DNA from: JAVBLV01 sp031553195
GTDB lineage: Bacteria > Bacteroidota > Bacteroidia > Bacteroidales > P3
Assembly: GCA_031553195.1 (NCBI GenBank)
Contig: JAVBLV010000039.1
Span: forward strand, 1 to 21,877
DNA length: 21,877 nucleotides
Direction: 5' to 3'
This document shows positions 12,966 through 21,739 of this stretch, piece after piece; position 1 is the first letter of the stretch; every line of letters begins with the position of its first letter. Under the pieces are notes generated by a model. That model was given only the letters and a program-made list of their open reading frames with translations. It had not been told where the DNA came from and ran no database searches. A program made the translations under genes and the position numbers.

Positions 12966-15596
12966 CTACAATTGTTTAATTTGTTCTTCCAACAGAACAA
13001 TCTTTTGTTCGGCGTCCGCTTGTTTTTTACGTTCCATTTCAATGACATTGGCCGGAGCTCCGTTTACAAAACGTTCGTTAGATAACTTTTTCTGCACCAT
13101 TTGCAAAAAACCGCGCGTATATTCCAATTCCTCTTGCAGCTTTTTAAATGTGGCTTCCTTGTCGATAGAATCGGCTAAAGGAACGTAGTACTCTGTTGAA
13201 TTGGCAATGAAGGATAACGTATTATCCATCTTTTCGCCGACATATTCCAACTTATTAAGGTTGCAAAGCTTCTTTATCAAACCGTCAAACGAAGTGTTGC
13301 CGCTAATTTGTTCCTGATTTTTTCTTACATATAACTCCAACGCTTCTTTTTGTGGAATGTTCTTTTCATTACGCAACGTTCTGACAGACATTACCACATT
13401 TTCAAAAGCAGTAAATAAGTCCAGTATGCTCTTATCCACAGATTGAGAAGTAGGCATTGACGCTACGATCATACAATCTTTCTCCGTTCTTTCCGAAAGA
13501 ATATGCCATATTTCTTCGGTAATAAACGGCATAAACGGATGTAAAACTTTCATCAATTGTTCGAAAATACCCAACGTTTCTTTATATGTAATAGAATCTA
13601 TGGGTTGCTGATAAGCCGGTTTTATCATTTCCAGGTACCAGGAACAAAAATCATCCCAAACCAATTTATAAACTCCCATCAAGGCTTCGCTTAAACGGTA
13701 TTTGGAAAAATTATCTTCAATAATAGACAATTCCTGGTTGAATTTATTTTTAAACCATTCGATTGCTGTTCTATTATTTTCCGGTTGGGGAAGGCTTTCA
13801 CTTATTTCCCATCCTTTTATCAACCTCAATGCATTCCATATTTTATTACTGAAATTCCGTCCCTGTTCGCAGTAAGATTCATCAAAAAGCAAATCATTTC
13901 CGGCAGGAGAGGAGAGCAGCATTCCCACTCTTACGCCGTCTGCTCCGTATTTTTCGATTAATTCGATAGGATCGGGCGAATTCCCCAATGATTTAGACAT
14001 TTTTCTTCCCAATTTATCGCGGACAATTCCGGTTAAATATACATTTTTAAAAGGAATTTCTTTGCGGTACTCAATTCCGGCCATGATCATGCGCGCTACC
14101 CAAAAGAATAAAATTTCGGGAGCCGTAATAAGATCGTTGGTCGGGTAATAGTATTGAATATCTTTGTTGTCAGGATTACGTATGCCGTCAAAAACAGAAA
14201 TCGGCCAAAGCCATGAACTAAACCAGGTATCCAGCACGTCTTCATCCTGACGAAGATCGTCTATTGTACAACAATCCTTTCCGAATTTTTCTAAAGCCAT
14301 ACGATAGGCCTCTTCCTTATTATGAGCAACTACGATTTCCTTATTCGGCAAATGCCAGGCCGGTATCCGTTGTCCCCACCACAATTGACGACTAATACAC
14401 CAATCTCTTACATTTTCCATCCAATGCCGGTAAGTATTCTTAAATTTAGGGGGGTGGAATTGTACCGTATCATCCATCACCACGTCCAAAGCCGGTTTAG
14501 CCAGTTGCTCCATTTTCAAGAACCATTGAACGGAAAGTTTAGGCTCTATAACCGAATCAGTACGTTCGGAATGACCGACTTTATTCAAGTAATCTTCGGT
14601 CTTAACCAAAAGTCCCGCCGCATCCAAATCTTTTACAATTTGCTTGCGCACATCGAAACGATCTTGCCCGACATACAACAGGGCCTTTTCATTCAATGTT
14701 CCATTATCATTGAAAATATCAATGGTATCCAGTTTATATTTCAAACCCAAAGCATAGTCGTTGATATCATGCGCCGGCGTAATTTTCAAGCAACCTGTCC
14801 CGAATTCGCGATCTACATATTCATCAAAAATAACAGGAACCGGACGGTTTATCAGAGGCACGACAACATTTTTTCCTTTCAAATGTTGGTAACGTTCATC
14901 TTCGGGATGAACACAAACGGCCGTATCTCCTAATATTGTTTCCGGACGCGTAGTAGCAATAACTGCAAAGTCATTAGAACCTTCGATGAAATATTTCAGA
15001 TAGTATAACTTGGACTGGCTTTCTTTATAAATAACCTCTTCGTCCGAAACCGCCGTTAACGCCTGGGTATCCCAATTCACCATGCGTATGCCACGATAGA
15101 TGAGTCCTTTATTATATAAGTCGACAAAAATATCTATTACCGATTCATATAAAGCAGGTTCCATGGTAAAACGGGTTCTTTCCCAATCGCAGGAAGCGCC
15201 GAGTTTTTTCAACTGCTCAAGGATAATTCCCCCGTGTTTTTCTTTCCATTCCCAGGCATGTTCCAGGAATTGTTCGCGAGTCAACGACCGTTTGTCAATT
15301 CCTTCTTTTTGAAGCTTGGCTACCACTTTGGCTTCGGTAGCTATAGAAGCATGGTCTGTTCCCGGAACCCAACAGGCATTTTTTCCCTGCATGCGGGCGC
15401 GACGCGCCAATACATCCTGAATGGTATTATTCAACATATGTCCCATATGCAAGACGCCGGTCACATTTGGCGGCGGAATTACAATGCAAAAAGGCTCCCT
15501 GTTATCGGGTTCCGAATGAAAAAATCTTTTTTCCATCCAATAAGCATACCATTTGTCTTCTATTAGTCTGGGGTCGTATTTCGGAGCAATTTCCAT
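12966..15596 (-). CDS. valS: Valyl-tRNA synthetase
   Basis: Charges tRNA-Val in the cytoplasm; essential class Ia synthetase. The 876 residues are normal for the family. The N-terminus MEIAPKYDPRLIEDKWYAYW is typical. The HIGH motif appears as HMGH at 50-53 within PPPNVTGVLHMGH; ATTRPETILGD and GTGCLKITPAHD mark the editing domain; WFSSWLWPISVF and the KMSKS loop (532-536, GRKMSKSLGN) complete the active site. The C-terminal ~60 residues form the tRNA-binding coiled coil (EEQIKQL end). A -7 box lies upstream at 15625-15632. The last 81 nt are duplicated in diverged form at 11212-11292, so this 3' end may have come in with the neighbouring T9SS gene. Confidence 0.98.
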   Translation of the reverse strand: MEIAPKYDPRLIEDKWYAYWMEKRFFHSEPDNREPFCIVIPPPNVTGVLHMGHMLNNTIQDVLARRARMQGKNACWVPGTDHASIATEAKVVAKLQKEGIDKRSLTREQFLEHAWEWKEKHGGIILEQLKKLGASCDWERTRFTMEPALYESVIDIFVDLYNKGLIYRGIRMVNWDTQALTAVSDEEVIYKESQSKLYYLKYFIEGSNDFAVIATTRPETILGDTAVCVHPEDERYQHLKGKNVVVPLINRPVPVIFDEYVDREFGTGCLKITPAHDINDYALGLKYKLDTIDIFNDNGTLNEKALLYVGQDRFDVRKQIVKDLDAAGLLVKTEDYLNKVGHSERTDSVIEPKLSVQWFLKMEQLAKPALDVVMDDTVQFHPPKFKNTYRHWMENVRDWCISRQLWWGQRIPAWHLPNKEIVVAHNKEEAYRMALEKFGKDCCTIDDLRQDEDVLDTWFSSWLWPISVFDGIRNPDNKDIQYYYPTNDLITAPEILFFWVARMIMAGIEYRKEIPFKNVYLTGIVRDKLGRKMSKSLGNSPDPIELIEKYGADGVRVGMLLSSPAGNDLLFDESYCEQGRNFSNKIWNALRLIKGWEISESLPQPENNRTAIEWFKNKFNQELSIIEDNFSKYRLSEALMGVYKLVWDDFCSWYLEMIKPAYQQPIDSITYKETLGIFEQLMKVLHPFMPFITEEIWHILSERTEKDCMIVASMPTSQSVDKSILDLFTAFENVVMSVRTLRNEKNIPQKEALELYVRKNQEQISGNTSFDGLIKKLCNLNKLEYVGEKMDNTLSFIANSTEYYVPLADSIDKEATFKKLQEELEYTRGFLQMVQKKLSNERFVNGAPANVIEMERKKQADAEQKIVLLEEQIKQL

Positions 15597-15624
15597 TTGA
15601 AATTATCATTTAAAATTAGGGCTG

Positions 15625-15632
15625 CAAAGATA
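15625..15632 (-). promoter_or_regulatory. Bacteroidota -7 box of valS
   Basis: Minus strand TATCTTTG followed by CAGCCC, an exact TAnnTTTG match, 29 bp upstream of the valS ATG. No convincing -33 box. Confidence 0.55.
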
Positions 15633-15684
15633 CGATTTTTCCCTCTTTGACATTGGAATAGGTTGTTTTTATTAAAATTATCTT

Positions 15685-15843
15685 AGAGGGTGTCTAAAAT
15701 TTTATGGAAAAGATTTTGAGAGATAAAAATAGCAAGTTTGCAGACGGGGTTTTTCAAGAATAGTAGCGCTATCTGGTAAAAATTCCGGCAAAAAAGAGCG
15801 TTTTAGATCGAAAATATTTCATGGAAAATTTTAAACAGTCACT
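15685..15843 (+). repeat. MITE-like repeat, copy 3
   Basis: About 159 bp. The left end begins AGAGGGTGTCTAAAATTTTA; the right end, reverse complemented, begins AAGTGACTGTTTAAAATTTT. The interior is the same as copies 1 and 2 (AGATTTTGAGAGATAAAAAT, TTTTTCAAGAATAGTAG, GGTAAAAATTCCGGCAAAAA). The central TAGCGCTA is a palindrome. No ORF. Confidence 0.72.
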
Positions 15844-16599
15844 TTATTTGTCGAGATTTTTGGGATATTGAGGTAAAATCTTATTTTATCAGAATCATTG
15901 CTAAAAAATCACTATCACTCCCTTGTATTTCCATATACAAAATAGCTACATTTGTATTTTTAATACCTGTTATAGGAAATCTTAATTGTGTTTAAGTATC
16001 TGCAAATATATACTCTACGGATATGCATTTTTCTATATTTGGTATAAATCGACCATAATATTTGCTGTTGAGTAAATTTAGTTACCTGTTTCTTTAGTCT
16101 TTTTGTTAATCAGTGAAAATCTTTTTACTTTTGCCATTATTGTGACTTGTATTTATTTAAACATGTTATTCTTTTGGAAAATAGTAATATGGGTAATTTT
16201 TCCGCTTTACATTCTTGGTTTAGAGGGATAGGATGTTAGACGATTGAATATTATTTAGATGCTATACAAAAAGAACAAACTCTATAAATAAAATAGATTT
16301 GATTTTGAGAATATTCCATTGAAATACAAAGTTTTTTTATTTGTTGTTTTTATACGAAGTTTTGATAGAATTGTATATTCTGCTTTCTTGAACAGGCGCA
16401 AAATCTATATTTCGTAATGAAAGCAAAAACATCTATCATAAATAAACTTAAGATGCTTCATGAAAGAATCATAAACAATCTTAAAAAATTTAAAATCAAT
16501 TTTATTATAAATAGTTATTTTCGATAAAATTCTATTAATATAGTATCGGGTTTCTAATTAACTAAAGTCAAGAATAAAGGAGTACAATCGTAATACAAA
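15844..16599. other. Long AT-rich spacer without a clear gene
   Basis: No gene or known RNA is recognisable here. The only coding hint is a 36-codon frame at 16417-16527 (Lys/Ile/Asn-rich, no leader or signal). AAAGGAG at 16576-16582 is a rare strong Shine-Dalgarno match for this phylum, but at 17 nt it is rather far from the ATG at 16600. The size of the spacer suggests regulatory DNA or a decayed gene upstream of the LytTR regulator. Confidence 0.4.
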
Positions 16600-17322
16600 A
16601 TGGTAACTTGCGCAATTATAGAGGACGATATTCATAACCAAACATTGGTCAGATCTTATATAAATGAATATAAAGAATTAAAATTGGTTTGGGCTTGTAA
16701 TTCAGCCAGAAAAGCCATAGAGTTAATAGGAAAGGAAAATGTTGAGTTATTGTTTTTAGACATAGAACTGGAGGAAGGAGAGAGTGGATTGGTTTTTTAT
16801 AAAGATATGGTTCAAAGGGTAAAACCATATGTAATTGTTATGACTTCGCATTTGGAGTATGCCGTTGAATCGTATAACGAACATCTGGAAGGGTTTTTAT
16901 ATAAGCCTTTCAATTATGAAAAGTTTAAGGATATGGTGGGATATGTGTTGAAGTTGAATAAAATGCAAAAAAAGGTCGACATTATCGATGCGCTTGAAAT
17001 TGAAAGAGGGAATTATATTCCTATTCTAAAAGGCCCTCAGATAATAGAGAAAGTACCCTATGGAGAAATTGCATACCTCGAACAAATACAGAATGATATA
17101 TCAATTTATACGATCTATGGCAAAAAGTATGATTTAAAAAGAACTAACCTGATAAATTTAGAATTTGACTTACCTTACGCCTTATTCCAACGCATAAGCA
17201 AAGGCATTATGATCAACAAACAAAACGCGGTTAACATACTTGACGGCTATGTAGATGTGATGGGAAAAACATTTAAGATATCTTCAAGATTTTCAACGAA
17301 AAACAAAAAAACGAAATATTAG
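16600..17322 (+). CDS. LytTR-family response regulator
   Basis: 240 residues. Receiver domain 1-~120: acidic pocket IIEDD (Glu8, Asp9, Asp10), phospho-acceptor Asp54 in LLFLDIELEEG, Thr82 in VIVMTS, and Lys102 in LYKPF, all expected active-site positions. C-terminal LytTR DNA-binding domain about 140-235, with IAYLEQIQNDISIYTIYGK, LPYALFQRISKGIMINKQNA and the final VMGKTFKISSRF. Such proteins are normally paired with a membrane histidine kinase of the LytS/YehU type. None is adjacent, so this is an orphan regulator; its targets may include the preceding spacer. It converges with the LRR gene, leaving 47 bp between stops. Confidence 0.92.
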   Translation: MVTCAIIEDDIHNQTLVRSYINEYKELKLVWACNSARKAIELIGKENVELLFLDIELEEGESGLVFYKDMVQRVKPYVIVMTSHLEYAVESYNEHLEGFLYKPFNYEKFKDMVGYVLKLNKMQKKVDIIDALEIERGNYIPILKGPQIIEKVPYGEIAYLEQIQNDISIYTIYGKKYDLKRTNLINLEFDLPYALFQRISKGIMINKQNAVNILDGYVDVMGKTFKISSRFSTKNKKTKY

Positions 17323-17369
17323 TATGATAGATTTCTTCGTCATTATATTAGCGTCTGGAAAAGGTAAAG

Positions 17370-17951
17370 TTAATTGCAATTGCAAGCTCTATCCATTTGT
17401 ATACGCGTGTGCGGTAGAAGATTGCGAAGCGCTTTTTGCTTTTTCGGATTCATTTGAATAGCTCGCATATCCACATATAAAAGCGTGTTTTGCAGGTTCT
17501 TCATTTCTTCGGGAAATTCTGTAACATACGTCGACCACAGGATTAACTCTTGTAAATGAAGAAGCGCGCCGATAGAAGACGGCAATATCTCCAAATCATT
17601 CCTGCTTAAATCCAAACGTCTTAAATAAATCAAATCTCCCATTTCCTGGGGTAATTGATTTATATAGTTATTAGAGGCGTTAAATACTTCCAAATGAGCG
17701 AGCAAACTTATTTCTTTTGGAATTTCCCGGATTTTGTTAGACGATAAATCCAAATCCTTCAGGTTTGTTAATCGAAATAATTGTGGAGGAAATTCTTTTA
17801 ATTTTTGCTTTTTCAAACTAATCCGCTGAACTTTATCAGGATGTAACAACGCTTCCTCCAATGAGGCGTATAAATGAGTAGAATCGTTTTGCGACAAGCA
17901 AATTCCATGGCAAATAAAAAATAAGATATAGAATATGAGTATTTTACGCAT
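17370..17951 (-). CDS. Secreted leucine-rich-repeat protein
   Basis: 193 residues. A signal peptide (MRKILIFYILFFICHGICLS, cleavage near SQN) is followed by about five LRRs, read as the L..L.LS.N.I..IP..I / L..L..LDLS.N.L..LP..IG series (e.g. LTNLKDLDLSSNKIREIP, LIYLRRLDLSRNDLEILP), then a short basic end with CNCN. It is probably a periplasmic or lipid-face protein that mediates protein contacts; the partner is unknown. It starts 8 bp after the ribF stop, so the two are almost certainly co-transcribed, though no functional link to flavin synthesis is evident. Confidence 0.88.
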   Translation of the reverse strand: MRKILIFYILFFICHGICLSQNDSTHLYASLEEALLHPDKVQRISLKKQKLKEFPPQLFRLTNLKDLDLSSNKIREIPKEISLLAHLEVFNASNNYINQLPQEMGDLIYLRRLDLSRNDLEILPSSIGALLHLQELILWSTYVTEFPEEMKNLQNTLLYVDMRAIQMNPKKQKALRNLLPHTRIQMDRACNCN

Positions 17952-17959
17952 GAATAAGC

Positions 17960-18916
17960 TTATGTTTCTGAATTTAATATTGGTTTTAATTTATTGGAGA
18001 TGAATTTTTTATCTTTTTTTAGCTGTTCTGCAAGTTCCTCGGCAGAGGAGAATTTCTTTTCTTCCCGGATTTTTTCTACAAAAAATAGGATGATATTTTG
18101 TCCGTAAATATTTTTTGAAAAATCAAAAATATGAACTTCCAACGACTGTTGATGTTCGCCGAAGGTAGGTCTTGTCCCTATATTTAACATTCCGCCCTTC
18201 AACGCTTCTCCGTTGCATTGCACAAGGGCTGCATAAATGCCTTGACTAGGAATTAATAGATGTTTTTCTATTGGTTCTAAATTGGCCGTAGGGAAACCTA
18301 AAGCGCGACCTATTTTCTCTCCGTTAATTACTTCCCCTTCAATCGAATATCGATACCCCAGCATTTTATTTGCCAGAGGAATCTCCCCATTTTTAAGCGC
18401 TTTTCTTATTTGTGTGGAGCTAACGGTTATTCCGTTATAGAAACTGGGTTCGGTTGTTTTTACAAAAAAATCGTATTGTTTAGCCAATTCAAAGATGCTG
18501 CTAAAATCATTACTTTTTTTATTCCCAAAATGATTGTCGTACCCCAAAATCAGTCCTTTAATATGAAGCGACTCTACCAGATATCGTTTTACAAATCCGG
18601 CGGTAGAGAGGCCGGCAAATTCTTTGGTAAATTCGATTACAAAGACTTTTTCGACATGCAGAAGATCCAATAAACGGAATTTTTCTTTTTGAGACGAAAG
18701 TAGTTCCAACGATTCGGCGTCTTGCCCTAAAATCAAACGGGGATGCTGGCTAAAAGTAATAACCGCAGGTATTGCATTTGCTTTTTTTGCTTCGGAAACC
18801 AATTTTTCAATAATTGTTTTATGTCCGATATGAACGCCGTCGAACATTCCGATAGTAACAACAAATTGATGAGAAAAATTTGTAGCGCAACAGTCATTAA
18901 ATTGAATAACTTCCAT
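17960..18916 (-). CDS. ribF: Bifunctional riboflavin kinase / FAD synthetase
   Basis: Makes FMN from riboflavin and then FAD. 318 residues from ATG 18916 (MEVIQFNDCC); the in-frame ATG at 18946 would cover the -7 box at 18944-18951. The N-terminal nucleotidyltransferase half shows GMFDGVHIGH (23-32), FVIEFTKEFAGLS, and GYDNHFGNKKSND. The C-terminal flavokinase half shows IGRALGFPTANL (with the conserved PTAN), GIYAALVQ, GMLNIGTRPTF and LEVHIFDF. Full length, all expected motifs. First gene of an operon with the LRR protein; divergent from parC. Confidence 0.96.
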   Translation of the reverse strand: MEVIQFNDCCATNFSHQFVVTIGMFDGVHIGHKTIIEKLVSEAKKANAIPAVITFSQHPRLILGQDAESLELLSSQKEKFRLLDLLHVEKVFVIEFTKEFAGLSTAGFVKRYLVESLHIKGLILGYDNHFGNKKSNDFSSIFELAKQYDFFVKTTEPSFYNGITVSSTQIRKALKNGEIPLANKMLGYRYSIEGEVINGEKIGRALGFPTANLEPIEKHLLIPSQGIYAALVQCNGEALKGGMLNIGTRPTFGEHQQSLEVHIFDFSKNIYGQNIILFFVEKIREEKKFSSAEELAEQLKKDKKFISNKLKPILNSET

Positions 18917-18943
18917 AAATGCCAAAGTACATGTATCAAAATG

Positions 18944-18951
18944 CAAAAGTA
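18944..18951 (-). promoter_or_regulatory. Bacteroidota -7 box of ribF
   Basis: Minus strand TACTTTTG, exact TAnnTTTG match followed by CATTTTG, 27 bp before the ribF ATG at 18916. A TTG about 15 bp upstream is a possible -33 element. Confidence 0.55.
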
Positions 18952-19032
18952 GTATTTTCCGTCGAACAATTGAAATCTAATTCTGATCATATTTTAGTTT
19001 GAAATTGTGATGCTTTTTTTGTTGTTTTTTGG

Positions 19033-19040
19033 TAATTTTG
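19033..19040 (+). promoter_or_regulatory. Bacteroidota -7 box of parC
   Basis: TAATTTTG, exact TAnnTTTG match followed by CAATTTG, 23 bp before the chosen parC ATG at 19064. It lies within the longer open frame (19007), which argues for the later start. Together with 18944-18951 it makes a divergent promoter pair. Confidence 0.55.
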
Positions 19041-19063
19041 CAATTTGCAGATATGATGTGATT

Positions 19064-21676
19064 ATGATAGAAGGGTTTGAAAATGAAGGGAATAATGAAA
19101 TTTCCTCAGAACATCAGGTGAGTACGTTTTCTTTGAAAGGAATGTATGAAAAATGGTTTCTGGATTATGCTTCGTATGTAATTCTGGAACGCGCCGTGCC
19201 GGAAATCAGAGATGGGTTAAAACCTGTTCAGAGGCGTATTTTGCATTCCATGAAAGAACTGGACGACGGTCGTTATAATAAAGTCGCCAATATTATTGGA
19301 AACACCATGAAGTATCATCCTCATGGGGATGCTTCAATTGGCGACGCTTTGGTTCAATTGGGGCAAAAAGATTTGTTGGTCGATTGCCAGGGGAACTGGG
19401 GAAATATATTAACCGGCGACAGCGCTGCGGCGCCCCGTTATATAGAGGCGCGATTGTCTAAGCTTGCATTGGAAGTTATCTTCAATCCTAAAACCACCGA
19501 ATGGAAACCCTCTTACGACGGAAGAAATAAAGAACCCGTTACCTTGCCTGTAAAGTACCCGCTTTTATTGGCTCAAGGGGTTGAGGGAATTGCCGTTGGA
19601 TTAGCGTCCAAAATTTTACCTCATAATTTTATCGAACTGATTGACGCGTCTATCTGTATACTAAAGAACCAACCGTTTGAAATTTTTCCCGATTTCCCTA
19701 CGGCGGGTTTGGCCGATTTTACGAGATATAACAATGGATTGAAAGGTGGAAAAGTAAGGGTTCGGGCGCGTATTCAACAATTAGATAAAAAGACGCTTGT
19801 CGTTACCGAGATTCCTTTTTCAACAACGACTTCCGGATTGATAGATTCAATATTGGCCGCTAATGAAAAAGGGAAAATAAAAATCAGGAAAATCGACGAT
19901 AACACTGCCGCTAATGTAGAAATATTGATACATCTGGCGCCGGGCGTTTCGCCAGATCAAACAATAGATGCTTTATATGCATTTACCGATTGCGAAATCT
20001 CCATTTCTCCTAACGCCTGTATAATTGACGAAGAAAAACCCAGGTTTATTGGCGTTGACGAAATTCTTAAAACTTCGACAGAAAATACTTTACAACTGCT
20101 GAAGCGGGAATTGGAAATTGAATTGTTGGAATTGCAGGAAAAATGGAACTGGATTTCGTTGGAGCGTATTTTTATAGAAAATGAGATATACGAACAAATT
20201 AAGAAATGTACTACCGACGACTCTATTAATAAAACAATAGACGAAGGGTTGAAACCTTTTGTCAAAAAGCTTTTACGTCCGGTTACGCTCGACGATATTC
20301 TACGTTTGCGTAAAATCCCGATAGATAGAATTGCCAAATACAATGCCGATAAAGCCGATGATATATTAAAAGCGGTAGAAGACGATATCGGTCATGTGAA
20401 ATTTGATTTGGATAATCTGATAAATTATGCCATTGCTTATTTTGAACGGATTAAATCGCGCTACAGCGCAGGAAAAGAAAGAAAGACGGAGATTCGCAAC
20501 TTCGAAAACATAGAAGCGACCTGGGTAGCTGTAGCCAACGAAAAATTGTACGTAAACAGGAAAGAGGGATTTGTAGGTTACGGATTGAAAAAAGATGAAT
20601 ATGTTTGCGATTGTTCGGATATAGACGATATCATTGTATTTAAATCCGACGGTACTTTTATTGTAACAAAAGTTCAGGAGAAGACCTTTGTCGGGGAAAA
20701 TATTATTCATATCAATGTTTTCCATCGCAACGACGAGAGAACTATTTATAATTTGGTTTATCAGGATGGCGCTTTTGGAAATGTAATGATAAAACGTTTT
20801 GCAGTAAATGGAATAACCCGCGATAAAGCCTATGACCTTACCAAAGGAACCAAAGGCAGCAAGGTGCTGTATTTTACTGCCAATCCGAATGGAGAGGCCG
20901 AAACCATAAGCGTTACGTTAAAGCCCAAACCTAAATTAAAAAAACTTACCTTTGATTTTGATTTTGCCGAACTGGCTATTAAAGGGCGGAATTCGATGGG
21001 AAATATATTAACGCGACATGCCGTGCGAAAAATTAATCTGAAAGGGGAGGGGATTTCCACTCTGGGAGCCCGAAAGATTTGGTTCGACGACGTGGTAAAG
21101 CGTCTAAACATTGATGACCGTGGAATATTTCTGGGACAATTTAAAGGAGCCGATAAAATTTTGACGATTATGAAGTCCGGAAACTATAAATTGTATAACT
21201 TTGATCTCTCGAATCATTTTGACGATGATATTCTTTTGATTGAAAAATATAATCCGAAGAAAACAGTTTCGGCAGTTTATTTCGATGGCGAATCGCAGAA
21301 ATATTATCTCAAACGTTTTCAAATAGAGGAAACCGATAAAAAAATGAACTTTTTGGACGAACATCCCGAAACGCATTTAACGTTGATTTCTACAGATTAT
21401 CTGCCTCGTTTAAGCATTGTTTTTGATAAAGATTTTAATACGCGAAAGATCGAGAACGAAGAAATATGCGCGGCTGATTTTATAGGTGCCAAAGGGGTAA
21501 AAGCCAAGGGGAAGAGATTAACGACTTTTTTTGTAAAAGAATTACGTTGGTTGGAACCTTTGCCCTATGCGGATGAAGATACGGAAGAAATAAAAGAAGA
21601 ACCTCCTGTTGAATTAGAGTTGGGGAAAAATCATATAGACCCTGATGCGGAATTAATACAAGGAACTTTGTTTTAA
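19064..21676 (+). CDS. parC: DNA topoisomerase IV subunit A-type protein (ParC)
   Basis: Breaks and rejoins DNA as the A subunit of a type IIA topoisomerase (decatenation). 870 residues from ATG 19064 (MIEGFENEGN). The N-terminal breakage domain has DYASYVILERAVPEIRDGLK, then YHPHGDASIGDALV (84-97), and the catalytic tyrosine Y126 in AAAPRYIEARLS. A long coiled coil follows (LLKRELEIELLELQEKW). The C-terminal part is a beta-pinwheel-like region without a canonical GyrA box, favouring ParC over GyrA. Ala90 occupies the position of the Ser that binds quinolones in E. coli GyrA, and Asp94 keeps the second position. The partner B subunit is not in the window. Confidence 0.93.
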   Translation: MIEGFENEGNNEISSEHQVSTFSLKGMYEKWFLDYASYVILERAVPEIRDGLKPVQRRILHSMKELDDGRYNKVANIIGNTMKYHPHGDASIGDALVQLGQKDLLVDCQGNWGNILTGDSAAAPRYIEARLSKLALEVIFNPKTTEWKPSYDGRNKEPVTLPVKYPLLLAQGVEGIAVGLASKILPHNFIELIDASICILKNQPFEIFPDFPTAGLADFTRYNNGLKGGKVRVRARIQQLDKKTLVVTEIPFSTTTSGLIDSILAANEKGKIKIRKIDDNTAANVEILIHLAPGVSPDQTIDALYAFTDCEISISPNACIIDEEKPRFIGVDEILKTSTENTLQLLKRELEIELLELQEKWNWISLERIFIENEIYEQIKKCTTDDSINKTIDEGLKPFVKKLLRPVTLDDILRLRKIPIDRIAKYNADKADDILKAVEDDIGHVKFDLDNLINYAIAYFERIKSRYSAGKERKTEIRNFENIEATWVAVANEKLYVNRKEGFVGYGLKKDEYVCDCSDIDDIIVFKSDGTFIVTKVQEKTFVGENIIHINVFHRNDERTIYNLVYQDGAFGNVMIKRFAVNGITRDKAYDLTKGTKGSKVLYFTANPNGEAETISVTLKPKPKLKKLTFDFDFAELAIKGRNSMGNILTRHAVRKINLKGEGISTLGARKIWFDDVVKRLNIDDRGIFLGQFKGADKILTIMKSGNYKLYNFDLSNHFDDDILLIEKYNPKKTVSAVYFDGESQKYYLKRFQIEETDKKMNFLDEHPETHLTLISTDYLPRLSIVFDKDFNTRKIENEEICAADFIGAKGVKAKGKRLTTFFVKELRWLEPLPYADEDTEEIKEEPPVELELGKNHIDPDAELIQGTLF

Positions 21677-21683
21677 ATAATTA

Positions 21684-21693
21684 ATGTCGACAT
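21684..21693. repeat. Palindrome ATGTCGACAT after parC
   Basis: A 10-bp perfect palindrome 8 bp beyond the parC stop, followed by AAAAAATTAT. It may contribute to termination or mark the junction with the element to the right. Confidence 0.3.
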
Positions 21694-21739
21694 AAAAAAT
21701 TATATGACTATCCTTGATAATACCCCCAACTCCCTAAAG

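Noticed and set aside
14322..14933. 203-codon plus-strand ORF opposite valS
   Set aside because: It lies entirely antisense to the catalytic part of valS, has no domain or signal I recognise, and is explained by the codon composition of the real gene.
17324..17461. 45-aa ORF just after the LytTR stop codon
   Set aside because: Its start is close to the LytTR stop, suggesting coupling, but nearly all of it is antisense to the LRR protein's 3' end and it has no features of its own.
17370..18916. A third displaced 3' end (ribF end beyond the LRR gene)
   Set aside because: I compared the last bases of ribF with the 47 bp beyond the LRR stop and found no match, so this operon does not show the cusA/valS pattern.
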